Shown one piece after another: positions 24,223 through 32,712 of a stretch of 64,000 bases of DNA. This DNA comes from Chloroflexota bacterium (lineage in GTDB: Bacteria; Chloroflexota; Anaerolineae; Aggregatilineales; Phototrophicaceae). The stretch's first letter is position 1. The number at the start of each line of letters is the position of its first letter. The stretch lies in the NCBI GenBank assembly GCA_026706455.1, contig JAPOYS010000118.1, forward strand, positions 1,910 through 65,909, in the 5' to 3' direction. The notes beneath the pieces were generated by a model, which worked only from the letters and a program-made list of their open reading frames with translations, did not search any database and was not told where the DNA came from. Both the position numbers and the translations under genes were made by a program.

Positions 24223-24368
24223 CACCGAGGACACCGAGGCTATTGAAGACCGAGGAAAACCTGTTGTGGATGATAATTCATTTGCGTTTCCGCAAAAGGA
24301 CGAAGCGCAGGGGCGAATCTTGGCTCGCCCATTATAATTGAACACAGAGAACGCAAAGGTCACAGAGC
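24223..24368. repeat. CACAGAG-type and palindromic repeats in the trpA-SH3b gap
   Basis: ACCGAGGACACCGAGG (24224-24239) and ACACAGAGAACGCAAAGGTCACAGAG (about 24342-24368) belong to a common degenerate bacterial repeat type. A palindromic copy at 24307-24331 (GGGGCGAATC TT GGCTCGCCC) lies between them. No gene is present. Confidence 0.6.
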
Positions 24369-24383
24369 AAACTGTTCGAGATT

Positions 24384-24412
24384 TTGTCATAAGTGCCAAT
24401 ATACGATACATT
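24384..24412 (+). promoter_or_regulatory. Candidate promoter of the SH3b-repeat gene
   Basis: TTGTCA (24384-24389), 17-nt spacer, TACATT (24407-24412), in locally AT-rich DNA about 58 nt before the ATG. Confidence 0.45.
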
Positions 24413-24469
24413 TCTTGTCAGACCGGCCTATTACGTAGCGTATATCGGAAGCATTAAGGGAATAGACAT

Positions 24470-26113
24470 ATGACGAAATATCTCACATGTTGCCTACTGG
24501 CCGCGCTGATTTGCGTGCTTGCCATGCCCGCATTGACACAAGACGCTCAATCACCTGTCATTACGATTCTGGCGAAACAAAATCTCGCTTTGCACAACAA
24601 ACCAGATTTCTATTCAAACGTGTTGGGTATTTTCGAGAGCGACGAGACCTTGAACGCATTTGGACGTGACACGGATGGCGTCTGGCTGCAAACAGCGGAA
24701 GGCTGGGTGAACGCCCGCAATGTGGCTGCCGACGGCGACATTGTGACGCTACGGCAGACTGCGGAAGCCATCACCTTGCAAGCATCTGACAATCTAGATC
24801 TGCGGAGCGGACCGGACGGCAGTTACAGAACGAGTGATAGCCTGCCTAGAGGACATCTCACTGTCGCGATAGGCAGGAATCATGACGGTACTTGGCTGGA
24901 AACACTCAATGGATGGATTCCCGCCAGCGAGGTCGATTTTGATGGCGACATCATGGCGCTGCCTGTGAGCTTCGCTAGTATAACCGTTTCTGCCGAAAAG
25001 AATGCGGCATTCCTTAGCGCACCGACTTGGGAAGCCGATGTCCTTGAAATCTTCGAGCGGGGCAGCGACGCCTTCGCTTACGAGCGAACGGAAGATGCCG
25101 ACTGGGTGAAGACACCGAAAGGCTGGGTCCATATCTCGCGCGGCGCGGTGATCAGCGGGGATCTTACGAGCTTGCCGCTGGCTAATATCGTCGCACTGCG
25201 GGTTAGGACGGAGACCGGTATATTCTCCCGTCCTGATGTGGCGGCGGAACAAATTGGAAGCATACAGAAGGGCGACGAAGTCATTGCGCTGAACCGCAGC
25301 GCAGACGGTGCTTGGCTACAAATCCCGATTGGCTGGGTACTGACGGAGTCGATTGTTGCGAACGGAGACATCTTGCGATTGCCCGACGTGACCGTCAGCA
25401 TTCCGTTCACCGCAAAAAGAAACCGAGTGATATGGAGTGTTCCAAGCATCAGCAAATCTACGAGCAGGTATCTTGGTACCATCGCACAAGGCGAAAATGC
25501 ACTTGCCATAGGCCGTGACGAAAAAGGTATATGGTTGCAGATTGACAGAGGCTGGATCAGTATTAGTGCATCACCTCAGAATTACATTCAAACATACGGC
25601 GACATTATGAGCTTGGCTGTCACAGAAGGGGCAACGGGTTCGTCCACGGTTAGCCACAGCGTAGCATCTGCTAGTCATGCCACCCCGACGCCCAAACCTT
25701 TATCCAGCCTCGACGCCGCCACCCTCCGCACCCTCATCGCACGCCACACCGACGACATCCGCATCCTCGACATCGAAACGAGCTCATCCGCCACCAAGAT
25801 CGAATACGACCTCAAGCCCTGGCCCTTCGTGCCCAACGAATCTATCGCCGACGAAGTCGCCTTCAAGATTATCTGCGCGATTCGCAATGGACAGCAGATT
25901 CCAAATACGCTACAGTTCATCGGGCATACGCATTTCAAGAGCGGTGTCGGGCGCAAGTTCACCGGACCGAGCGTGGAAATGCATATCAGCGCGAGCAACG
26001 CCAATCGCATCGTCTGCCGCGGCAACGACCCGAGCGACATCAACTGGCGAAGCCTGGCGTCTCGCTACAAGTCCTATCCGATCCCGCGCGGAGCGAGCAT
26101 TGATTATGATTGA
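24470..26113 (+). CDS. Secreted protein with five SH3b-type repeats and a unique C-terminal domain
   Basis: A 547-aa protein with a signal peptide (TCCLLAALICVLAMPALTQ, no lipobox). Five tandem repeats of about 65-70 residues follow, each of the form L..PxxxxxxLGxxxxGxxxxAxGRxxDGxWLQTxxGWV...GDIxxLP, which is an SH3b/SH3_3 pattern. A Ser/Thr linker near residues 385-405 leads to a C-terminal domain of ~140 residues (LDAATLRTLIARHTDDIRILDIE...) that I do not recognise. Composition is less GC-rich than the flanking biosynthetic genes. A Shine-Dalgarno AAGGGA lies before the ATG. A cell-surface or glycan-binding role is inferred. Confidence 0.7.
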   Translation: MTKYLTCCLLAALICVLAMPALTQDAQSPVITILAKQNLALHNKPDFYSNVLGIFESDETLNAFGRDTDGVWLQTAEGWVNARNVAADGDIVTLRQTAEAITLQASDNLDLRSGPDGSYRTSDSLPRGHLTVAIGRNHDGTWLETLNGWIPASEVDFDGDIMALPVSFASITVSAEKNAAFLSAPTWEADVLEIFERGSDAFAYERTEDADWVKTPKGWVHISRGAVISGDLTSLPLANIVALRVRTETGIFSRPDVAAEQIGSIQKGDEVIALNRSADGAWLQIPIGWVLTESIVANGDILRLPDVTVSIPFTAKRNRVIWSVPSISKSTSRYLGTIAQGENALAIGRDEKGIWLQIDRGWISISASPQNYIQTYGDIMSLAVTEGATGSSTVSHSVASASHATPTPKPLSSLDAATLRTLIARHTDDIRILDIETSSSATKIEYDLKPWPFVPNESIADEVAFKIICAIRNGQQIPNTLQFIGHTHFKSGVGRKFTGPSVEMHISASNANRIVCRGNDPSDINWRSLASRYKSYPIPRGASIDYD

Positions 26114-26198
26114 GGGCGGACTGGTTTCAAGCGCAAGCGTCGACTATTATTACCCAAACTGCATAGACCGGTCTGGGGTGATTCGCGCTGTCAACTGA
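26106..26198 (+). CDS. Putative 30-aa leader peptide with three consecutive Tyr codons
   Basis: The ORF starts with an ATG overlapping the end of the SH3b gene. It encodes a 30-residue peptide containing TAT TAT TAC (26145-26153), stops with TGA and is followed 28 nt later by a strong terminator directly in front of aroH-tyrA. This arrangement resembles ribosome-mediated attenuation by tyrosine supply. GGAG at 26090-26093 is 12 nt upstream, farther than ideal. A palindrome AGACCGGTCT (26165-26174) follows the Tyr codons. GCGCTG (26185-26190) is complementary to CAGCGC in the terminator's 3' arm, so an alternative fold exists. It may still be chance. Confidence 0.35.
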   Translation: MIEGGLVSSASVDYYYPNCIDRSGVIRAVN

Positions 26199-26224
26199 TT
26201 CTCGAAGCTGACATGAAGACAAGC

Positions 26225-26260
26225 AAGGGCGCAGGGTGAACACTCAGCGCTCTTTTTGTT
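26225..26260 (+). terminator. Strong terminator/attenuator in front of aroH
   Basis: GGGCGC-A-GGGTG, loop AA, CACTC-A-GCGCTC (26227-26252), followed by TTTTTGTTT. Only about 20 nt separate it from the aroH start. So aroH transcription either reads through it (attenuation) or must start very close to the gene. Confidence 0.8.
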
Positions 26261-26281
26261 TGATACGGGGGAAGACACAGA

Positions 26282-26662
26282 ATGATACGTGGCGTACGCG
26301 GCGCGACCACAGTGGAGCGCAATTCGAGGCGGGCGATCATGGCTGCGACGGCGGAATTGCTGACCGCGCTCATCGAAGCCAACGGCATCGTCGAAGACGA
26401 TGTGGCGAGCGTTCTTTTCACCGCCACGCCCGGTCTTGACGCCGCGTATCCGGCGGCGGCCGCGCGCGAGCTGGGCTGGACGCGCACGGCGCTGATGGGC
26501 TTCCAGGAAGCGCATGTCATTGACGGGCTGCAGCAGTGCGTGCGCGTGTTGATCCACTGGAATACCGCCAAGCCGATGGATGAGATTCAGCACGTCTTCC
26601 TGCATGGCGCGGCCGCCTTACGGCCCGACTTGGCGGAAAACAGCGGGGCGGAGGGCGCATGA
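26282..26662 (+). CDS. aroH: Chorismate mutase, AroH type
   Basis: A 126-aa trimeric AroH-fold chorismate mutase (MIRGVRGATTVERNS, TATPGLDAAYPAAAARELGW, HVFLHGAAALRPDL) that converts chorismate to prephenate. GGGGGAAG precedes the ATG. The stop overlaps the tyrA start (ATGATG). Confidence 0.95.
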   Translation: MIRGVRGATTVERNSRRAIMAATAELLTALIEANGIVEDDVASVLFTATPGLDAAYPAAAARELGWTRTALMGFQEAHVIDGLQQCVRVLIHWNTAKPMDEIQHVFLHGAAALRPDLAENSGAEGA

Positions 26663-27546
26663 TGTCTGCCGGATTCCGGGCGCGCCATTTGGCGATCGTC
26701 GGCATGGGACTGATGGGTGGCTCGCTGGCTTTGGCGCTGCGCGATCACGCCGATCATATCACCGGCGTCGACCATGACCAGCGGGCGCGCCGCTTCGCCC
26801 TTGAGCGCGGCTTGGTGGATTGCGCCACGGACGATCTGTACGCGGGCGTCAATCGGGCTGATGTCGTTGTTTTGGCGGCGCCGGTGCGCGTTATCGTCGA
26901 AATGCTCAAAATGCGCATCGGCTCCTATCTGCGCTCGAACACGCTGGTCATCGATATCGGCAGCACCAAGCAGGACATCGTTGACGCCATGGCCAATCTG
27001 CCCATCGGCGTCCACGCGGTCGGCGGGCATCCCATGACCGGCAAAGAGAACGGCGGCATCGAGGAGTCCGACGTGTCGCTCTACCGCGACCGTCCCTTTG
27101 TTTTATGTCCCTCGCGCCGCACGACGCCGGCCGCCAAGCTGCACGCGCTGGCATTCGTCGAAACGCTGGGCGCGCTGCCAATCGAAATGGCGGCGCAGCG
27201 CCATGATCAGATTGTCGCCGGCATCAGCCACTTGCCCTATCTTTTGAGCGCGACGCTGATGGCGACGATCGCTAATGAAGCCGAGCGGGATAAAGCCTAT
27301 TGGGAGTTGGCCGCCGGCGGCTTCCGCGATACCAGTCGGCTAGCGGCCAGCAATGTGACGATGATGGGCGATATTCTGAGCACGAATACGCAAGCGGTCG
27401 CCACCTTGCTGGCGCAGTTCCGCATGCAGCTGGCCATGCTGGAGACCCTCTTAATCGCGGGCGATGACCAGCGCCTGGGCGAATCACTGGAGCCGATTCG
27501 GCAAGCGCGAAAGGAATGGGCGCGGAATTATGAAAACCGGCGATAG
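26659..27546 (+). CDS. tyrA: Prephenate dehydrogenase
   Basis: A 295-aa NAD(P)-dependent enzyme that makes 4-hydroxyphenylpyruvate for tyrosine. The Rossmann motif is VGMGLMGGSLALAL; the catalytic histidine region is GGHPMTGKENGG, and HDQIVAGISHLPYLL follows. There is no ACT domain in this length, so feedback control may lie elsewhere. It starts in the aroH stop and overlaps aroA by 17 nt. Confidence 0.94.
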   Translation: MMSAGFRARHLAIVGMGLMGGSLALALRDHADHITGVDHDQRARRFALERGLVDCATDDLYAGVNRADVVVLAAPVRVIVEMLKMRIGSYLRSNTLVIDIGSTKQDIVDAMANLPIGVHAVGGHPMTGKENGGIEESDVSLYRDRPFVLCPSRRTTPAAKLHALAFVETLGALPIEMAAQRHDQIVAGISHLPYLLSATLMATIANEAERDKAYWELAAGGFRDTSRLAASNVTMMGDILSTNTQAVATLLAQFRMQLAMLETLLIAGDDQRLGESLEPIRQARKEWARNYENRR

Positions 27547-28846
27547 ACATAATCAATTTACTCTGCGCCCCGGCGGCGTCCTGCGCGGCGCGGTCACCGT
27601 TCCCGGCGACAAATCAATTTCGCACCGGGCGGCCATGCTGGCGGCGATCGCTCGGGGCCGCTCCGAGATCCGCAACTGGCTGGCGGCTGGCGATACCGAA
27701 GCGACCTTGGGCGCTATGCGCGATCTGGGCGCAACTATCGAGCGGCTTGACACGACGACCTTGTCGATTGTTGGCGGGGCGCTGCGCGAGTCCGCGAGTC
27801 CGCTGAATCTGATGAACGCCGGGACGGGCATCCGTCTGCTGGCTGGCATCATGGCGGGGCAAGACTTCCCATCTGTCTTGGATGGCAGCGCCCAGCTCAG
27901 GCGCCGGCCGATGAAGCGAATTACTGAGCCGCTGGAGTTGATGGGCGCCGATATCGAGTCGCGCACTGGCGGCTGTCCCCTGCGGATTCGGCCTGCTGCG
28001 CTGAGAGGCCTGACCTACGAGATGCCAGTCGCCAGCGCGCAGGTGAAAAGCGCGATCCTACTGGCGGGCTTGTACGCTGATTCCCCGACCACAGTGATAC
28101 AGCCTGGTCCCGCCCGCGATCACACCGAGCGGATGCTGCGCTCGCTGGGCGTGGATATTAAAGAAGAAGACGCCGAGGGCAAAACGATTACGGTCTTTCC
28201 GCAGGATCGCCTGTCGCCGCTGGGTCTGACCGTGCCGGGCGACATTTCTTCAGCCGCCTTTTTGCTCGTCGCCGCGCTCTTGATACGCGATAGCGAGCTC
28301 ACCGTCAGCGGCGTCAATCTGAATCCGACGCGCACCGGCATCCTTGACGTGCTGGAAGCGATGGGCGCCGATATCACGATCGGAAATCGCGGCGCAGAGG
28401 CGGGCGAGCCCATCGGCGACATCCGGGTGAAAGCAAGCCAGTTGCACGGGATCGAGATCGGCGGCGAAACCGTCGTGCGCATGATTGATGAATTTCCGAT
28501 ATTGATGGTGGCGGCGCTGCGGGCGGAGGGCGAGACCGTCGTGCGCGAGGCGGCCGAGCTGCGCGTCAAGGAGACCGATCGCATCGCTGTGATGGCCGCC
28601 GAATTGCGCAAGCTGGGCGCCGAAATCGAGGAGCGCGAAGACGGCTTCCGCATCCTTGGTCCGCAGCAGCTAACCGGCGGGCAGGTGGACGGGCATGACG
28701 ATCATCGTATCGCCATGAGCTTGACCGTCGCCGGTTTGATAACGGCGGAAGGGGCGGTTGTCACTGATGCGGCCTGCGCTGGCGACAGCTTTCCCGGCTT
28801 CGCCGAGACGCTGCAAGGCTGCGGCGCGCTCTTGGCCGCGTCTTGA
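27530..28846 (+). CDS. aroA: 3-phosphoshikimate 1-carboxyvinyltransferase (EPSP synthase)
   Basis: A 438-aa enzyme that adds enolpyruvate to shikimate 3-phosphate. Visible are VPGDKSISHRAAMLAAIARG, LMNAGTGIRLLAG, ASAQVKSAILLAGL, DEFPILMVAA, LRVKETDRIAVMA and DGHDDHRIAMS. The internal ATG at 27530 (MKTGDRHNQ) is the start, because the track's 22 extra residues read tyrA out of frame. Confidence 0.96.
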   Translation: MKTGDRHNQFTLRPGGVLRGAVTVPGDKSISHRAAMLAAIARGRSEIRNWLAAGDTEATLGAMRDLGATIERLDTTTLSIVGGALRESASPLNLMNAGTGIRLLAGIMAGQDFPSVLDGSAQLRRRPMKRITEPLELMGADIESRTGGCPLRIRPAALRGLTYEMPVASAQVKSAILLAGLYADSPTTVIQPGPARDHTERMLRSLGVDIKEEDAEGKTITVFPQDRLSPLGLTVPGDISSAAFLLVAALLIRDSELTVSGVNLNPTRTGILDVLEAMGADITIGNRGAEAGEPIGDIRVKASQLHGIEIGGETVVRMIDEFPILMVAALRAEGETVVREAAELRVKETDRIAVMAAELRKLGAEIEEREDGFRILGPQQLTGGQVDGHDDHRIAMSLTVAGLITAEGAVVTDAACAGDSFPGFAETLQGCGALLAAS

Positions 28847-28850
28847 CGGT

Positions 28851-28954
28851 TCGCCCGCCGCATTACCAACCGCAGGGGCGAGACGGTGGCTCGCCCGCCG
28901 AATCGCATGCCATGCCCGGGTCAGGTGTAGGGGCGATTCTGTGAATCGCCCGCC
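28851..28954. repeat. Palindromic repeats between aroA and aroE
   Basis: Copies at 28872-28899 (GGCGAGAC GGT GGCTCGCC) and 28927-28954 (GGCGATTC TGT GAATCGCC), plus a half copy at 28851-28862. Confidence 0.8.
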
Positions 28955-28971
28955 AGACAAAAGGACGCAAC

Positions 28972-29808
28972 GTGCCAAACAAACGTGTAGGAGTGATCGG
29001 CTTTCCGGTCGAGCATAGCCTGAGCCCGATCATGCACAATGCCGCCTTTCGGGCGCTGAATATGGACGACTGGCAATATGACGCGATGTCGATCCCGCCC
29101 GACATACTGCGGCTGGGGCTGCGCGAGCCGCGCGACCACGGTTACATCGGCATCAACGTGACCGTGCCGCACAAAGAAGCCATCATGGAATACGTCGAGC
29201 CCGATGAAAAGGCGCGCGCGATCGGCGCCGTGAACACTGTGGACTTCCGCAGTAATATCGGCACGAATACCGACGCCGATGGCTTCATCAGTGATTTGCG
29301 CGCGCATGACGTGAATGTCGCGGGCGAGCGCGTCCTGGTGCTGGGCGCGGGCGGCGCGGCGCGGGCGGCTGTCTATGGCTTGGTTGGCGCGGGCGCGGAT
29401 GTGGCGCTTGTCAATCGCACTAGGGCGCGGGCGCTGGCTCTGGTCGACCATTTGCGCGTCGCCGCCGGCATCGACGGCGTCCATGTGCTGGCGCTGGACG
29501 AGGCGTCCCGCTGGGGCATGTCGCTCATCGTCAATTGCACATCGGCCGGCTTGCATCCAAATGTGGAGACTACGCCCTGGACCGATGGCGCGCCTTTTCC
29601 GACAGCTGTTACCGTTTATGATATGGTATATCGACCCGCGATTACCGCGCTGATGCGACAGTGCCAGGCGCATGACGGGCGCGCGATCGGCGGCTTGGGC
29701 ATGCTGGCGCGGCAAGGCGCTATTGCCTTTGAGCTCTGGACCGGCGTCGCGCCGCCGATCGATCTGATGCAGCGTGTATTGCGGGAGGCGCTTGATAAGC
29801 TAGAGTAA
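28972..29808 (+). CDS. aroE: Shikimate dehydrogenase
   Basis: A 278-aa NADPH enzyme that reduces 3-dehydroshikimate. Substrate motif EHSLSPIMHN, catalytic NVTVPHKE, cofactor loop LGAGGAARAAVYGL, and NCTSAGLHPN near the C-terminus. The GTG start has AAAGGA upstream. Confidence 0.95.
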   Translation: MPNKRVGVIGFPVEHSLSPIMHNAAFRALNMDDWQYDAMSIPPDILRLGLREPRDHGYIGINVTVPHKEAIMEYVEPDEKARAIGAVNTVDFRSNIGTNTDADGFISDLRAHDVNVAGERVLVLGAGGAARAAVYGLVGAGADVALVNRTRARALALVDHLRVAAGIDGVHVLALDEASRWGMSLIVNCTSAGLHPNVETTPWTDGAPFPTAVTVYDMVYRPAITALMRQCQAHDGRAIGGLGMLARQGAIAFELWTGVAPPIDLMQRVLREALDKLE

Positions 29809-29861
29809 ACGAGGAATCTGGTAGTAACTGATGGAAGACACGAGAGAAAGAGAGCCAGATA

Positions 29862-31517
29862 ATGCAACCGTATCGAGTTAAGTTGGAGACTCTGCTGGAA
29901 GACCGAAAGCAATTTGTGGTTCCGCTGTTTCAACGCCCTTATTCGTGGAAGAAGAGGAACTGGGAAGAGCTTTGGCGCGACCTTCTAGACATTTCTGATC
30001 CTGCAAACAGTAGAGAACATTTCATGGGCGCGATCGTGACCATGCCTATAGAAATGAAGCCTCACGGCGTCAACAAGTTTCTGTTGATTGACGGCCAGCA
30101 GCGTCTGACAACGATCCTCGTTATATTGGCGTGCATAAGAGATCTGGCAGGAGATGAATCCGACCTTCATGACGAGATTGAAAACATTTACCTGACTAAC
30201 CGGTACAAGCAGGGTACCAATCGTAGTAAGTTGCTTCCCACTCAAGAAGATAGGAAAGCATACCAGGGGATTATTCAGAATGTGCGTCAGTCGGACTCGA
30301 GCTTGAGCAAACTCTATGACTACTTTGCTAAAGAACTCGCGGCCAGAGACGAAGATTCTGAAGCCATTGACCTTGGAAAGTTCTTCAATTCAATGAAGAG
30401 CCAACTCCTATTTGTTAGCATTGTCCTTGATGAGAACGACAACCCATATCACATTTTTCATAGTCTCAACGCTACTGGTACGCCCTTGACCCAAGCTGAT
30501 CTCGTTAGGAACCACATATTTATGCATATCCCGGAGGAGGACCAAGAGGACGCTTACAATGATCTCTGGTATCCGTTGCAGCAGGCGTACCCAGGTAACC
30601 AACTGCGTGATTACATTTGGCGCTTTATAACCAAGGACGGTGTGCCCATTCGTCAAATTGGTGTCTACGACGCGATACGTAGACGTGTAGCGGATTTGGC
30701 AACTTCCGATTCGGCAGACCACTTATTGATGGATCTGAAAATCGTCGCTGAACATTACGACCGAATTCTGGATCCAAGTTTGGAGACCGTCAGGCCTATT
30801 CGCGAACGACTTCAAAGATTGAAACGATGGGAGTTAACCACAGCGTATCCTCTACTCTTGAATCTGTACATTGCGTTTAACAGTCAAGCAGTATCAGCAC
30901 AGACTTTTTGCGATGTGCTTGATGTAGTTGAATCTTTTGTGGTGCGCCGACACATTTGCAATGTACCAATTCGTCAATTGACTAACTACTTTATTAGAGT
31001 ATTCCACGAAGCAAGTGGAGAAAGGGATTTTGTATCTGCGTTATGCGATTACCTGATAGAGCACAACTTCCCGACCGATGAGGTATTCAGAGACAATTGG
31101 GTGCGTCACCAGCTTTATGGACCAGGCTCTCGCGATAAGTGTAAGCTAATACTGGAGTCGCTCGAATCCCATGCAACTCAGAATAATGAACCAGTGGACA
31201 CGAGGCATCCGCGAATCACAATAGAACACGTTATGCCTCAGTCCTTGTCGCAGGCGTGGTATGAGGAATTAGGATCGGGTGCCGATGCGATACATGTCCA
31301 GTATGTGCATACAATTGGAAACTTGACACTTACGGGTCAAAATGAGTCGATGGGAAACAAGCCGTTTGCAGAAAAGAAGGAAGTATTCGCGCAAAGCAAT
31401 TTTGGGCTCAACAAATACTTTGCCGGTTGCGATTCCTGGAACGCGGAGTCCATTGTTCGGCGCGCGGAACGGCTAGGTGAAGTCGCTGTCAAGATATGGC
31501 AGCGACCGAGCCCATAG
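29862..31517 (+). CDS. GmrSD-like DUF262-DUF1524 nuclease (type IV restriction-like)
   Basis: A 551-aa single-chain protein. The N-terminal DUF262 domain (FQRPYSWKKRNWEELW, then IDGQQRLTT at residues ~75-83) is a ParB/Srx-like NTPase module. The C-terminal DUF1524 domain carries the His-Me/HNH-like signature IEHVMPQS...HTIGNLTLT...N. This architecture matches GmrSD-type enzymes, some of which cut DNA with modified cytosines and so defend against phage. It is the only likely defence gene in the window and splits the shikimate operon between aroE and aroC. Base composition is visibly more AT-rich than its neighbours, which suggests acquisition. Purine-rich GAGAGAAAGAGAG precedes the ATG. Confidence 0.85.
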   Translation: MQPYRVKLETLLEDRKQFVVPLFQRPYSWKKRNWEELWRDLLDISDPANSREHFMGAIVTMPIEMKPHGVNKFLLIDGQQRLTTILVILACIRDLAGDESDLHDEIENIYLTNRYKQGTNRSKLLPTQEDRKAYQGIIQNVRQSDSSLSKLYDYFAKELAARDEDSEAIDLGKFFNSMKSQLLFVSIVLDENDNPYHIFHSLNATGTPLTQADLVRNHIFMHIPEEDQEDAYNDLWYPLQQAYPGNQLRDYIWRFITKDGVPIRQIGVYDAIRRRVADLATSDSADHLLMDLKIVAEHYDRILDPSLETVRPIRERLQRLKRWELTTAYPLLLNLYIAFNSQAVSAQTFCDVLDVVESFVVRRHICNVPIRQLTNYFIRVFHEASGERDFVSALCDYLIEHNFPTDEVFRDNWVRHQLYGPGSRDKCKLILESLESHATQNNEPVDTRHPRITIEHVMPQSLSQAWYEELGSGADAIHVQYVHTIGNLTLTGQNESMGNKPFAEKKEVFAQSNFGLNKYFAGCDSWNAESIVRRAERLGEVAVKIWQRPSP

Positions 31518-31533
31518 TCAGGACTGAGCGCTT

Positions 31534-32712
31534 ATGCCAATTCGATTCTTCACCGCCGGCGAAAGCCACGGACCCGGATTGACCGCCATTCTGGAGGGGA
31601 TGCCGGCCGGCTTGCCCTTGACGGCCCACGACATCAACATTGATCTGCGCCGGCGCCAGAAAGGCTACGGCTCGGGCGGCCGCATGCAAATTGAAAAGGA
31701 CGGCATCGTCATCACAGCGGGAATAATGAATGGCTTAACGACCGGCGCGCCCATCGCGCTCCAGGTGCAAAATCGTGATTTTCGAAGCTGGAAAGAGCGC
31801 GATATCACGCCGATTACGACGCCGAGACCGGGCCACGCCGATTTAACCGGCGCGCTCAAATACGGCTACCGCGAGCTTAGATTATCGCTGGAGCGGGCGA
31901 GCGCGCGCGAAACAACGATGCGCGTCGCCATTGGCGCCATCTGCAAGCGCTTCCTGGCGCAGTTTGATATTTCCGTGAATGGCTACGTTTCTCAACTGGG
32001 CGCTGTCGTGGCTGACTTGTCCGACATGTCAATCAAGGAGCGCATCGCCCGCAACGAAGACAATGATGTGCGCTGCCCTGATCCGGTCGCGGCCGCCGAG
32101 ATGCACAAAGCCATTCACCAAATCAAGGTCGACAAGGATACCTTGGGCGGCGTCTTCGAGGTGGTGGCGCAAGGCCTGCCGCCCGGGCTTGGCTCGCATG
32201 TTCACTTTGACCGCAAGCTCGATGGCCGCTTGGTCGCCGCCATGGTCAGCATTCAGGCGATGAAAGGCGCTGAGATCGGCGCGGCTTTTGACAATGCGGG
32301 CAAACGCGGTTCGCAGGTGCACGATGATATCGTCGTTGACGAGGCGGGCAACCTGTCTCGTCGGACGAACCGCGCCGGCGGGCTGGAAGGCGGCATCACG
32401 ACCGGCGAGCCGATACTCGTTCGCGTCGCCATGAAGCCGATTTCGACCATGTTGCGCGGCGCGCAGTCGGTCGACCTGGCGACAGGCGAGGCGAGCCCGA
32501 CGGTTTATGAACGCAGCGACTTCTGCGCTTTGCCGCGCGCTGTACCCGTCGGCGAGGCGATGATGGCGATCGTGCTGGCTGACGCGCTGATGGAGAAACT
32601 GGGCGGCGATAGCATCGGGGAGATGAAACCGCGTTTCGACACGCTGCGGCGCAATCGGCTGGCGGACCTGCCGATGGATAACTGTGAGTGGCGCTTCGGG
32701 TACGATATATGA
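31534..32712 (+). CDS. aroC: Chorismate synthase
   Basis: A 392-aa FMN-dependent enzyme that makes chorismate from EPSP. The signatures GESHGPGLTAILEGMPAG, RRRQKGYGSGGRM, RPGHADLTGALKYG, ERASARET and RTNRAGGLEGGITTGEPI are intact. The stop overlaps the aroKB start as ATGA. Confidence 0.96.
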   Translation: MPIRFFTAGESHGPGLTAILEGMPAGLPLTAHDINIDLRRRQKGYGSGGRMQIEKDGIVITAGIMNGLTTGAPIALQVQNRDFRSWKERDITPITTPRPGHADLTGALKYGYRELRLSLERASARETTMRVAIGAICKRFLAQFDISVNGYVSQLGAVVADLSDMSIKERIARNEDNDVRCPDPVAAAEMHKAIHQIKVDKDTLGGVFEVVAQGLPPGLGSHVHFDRKLDGRLVAAMVSIQAMKGAEIGAAFDNAGKRGSQVHDDIVVDEAGNLSRRTNRAGGLEGGITTGEPILVRVAMKPISTMLRGAQSVDLATGEASPTVYERSDFCALPRAVPVGEAMMAIVLADALMEKLGGDSIGEMKPRFDTLRRNRLADLPMDNCEWRFGYDI

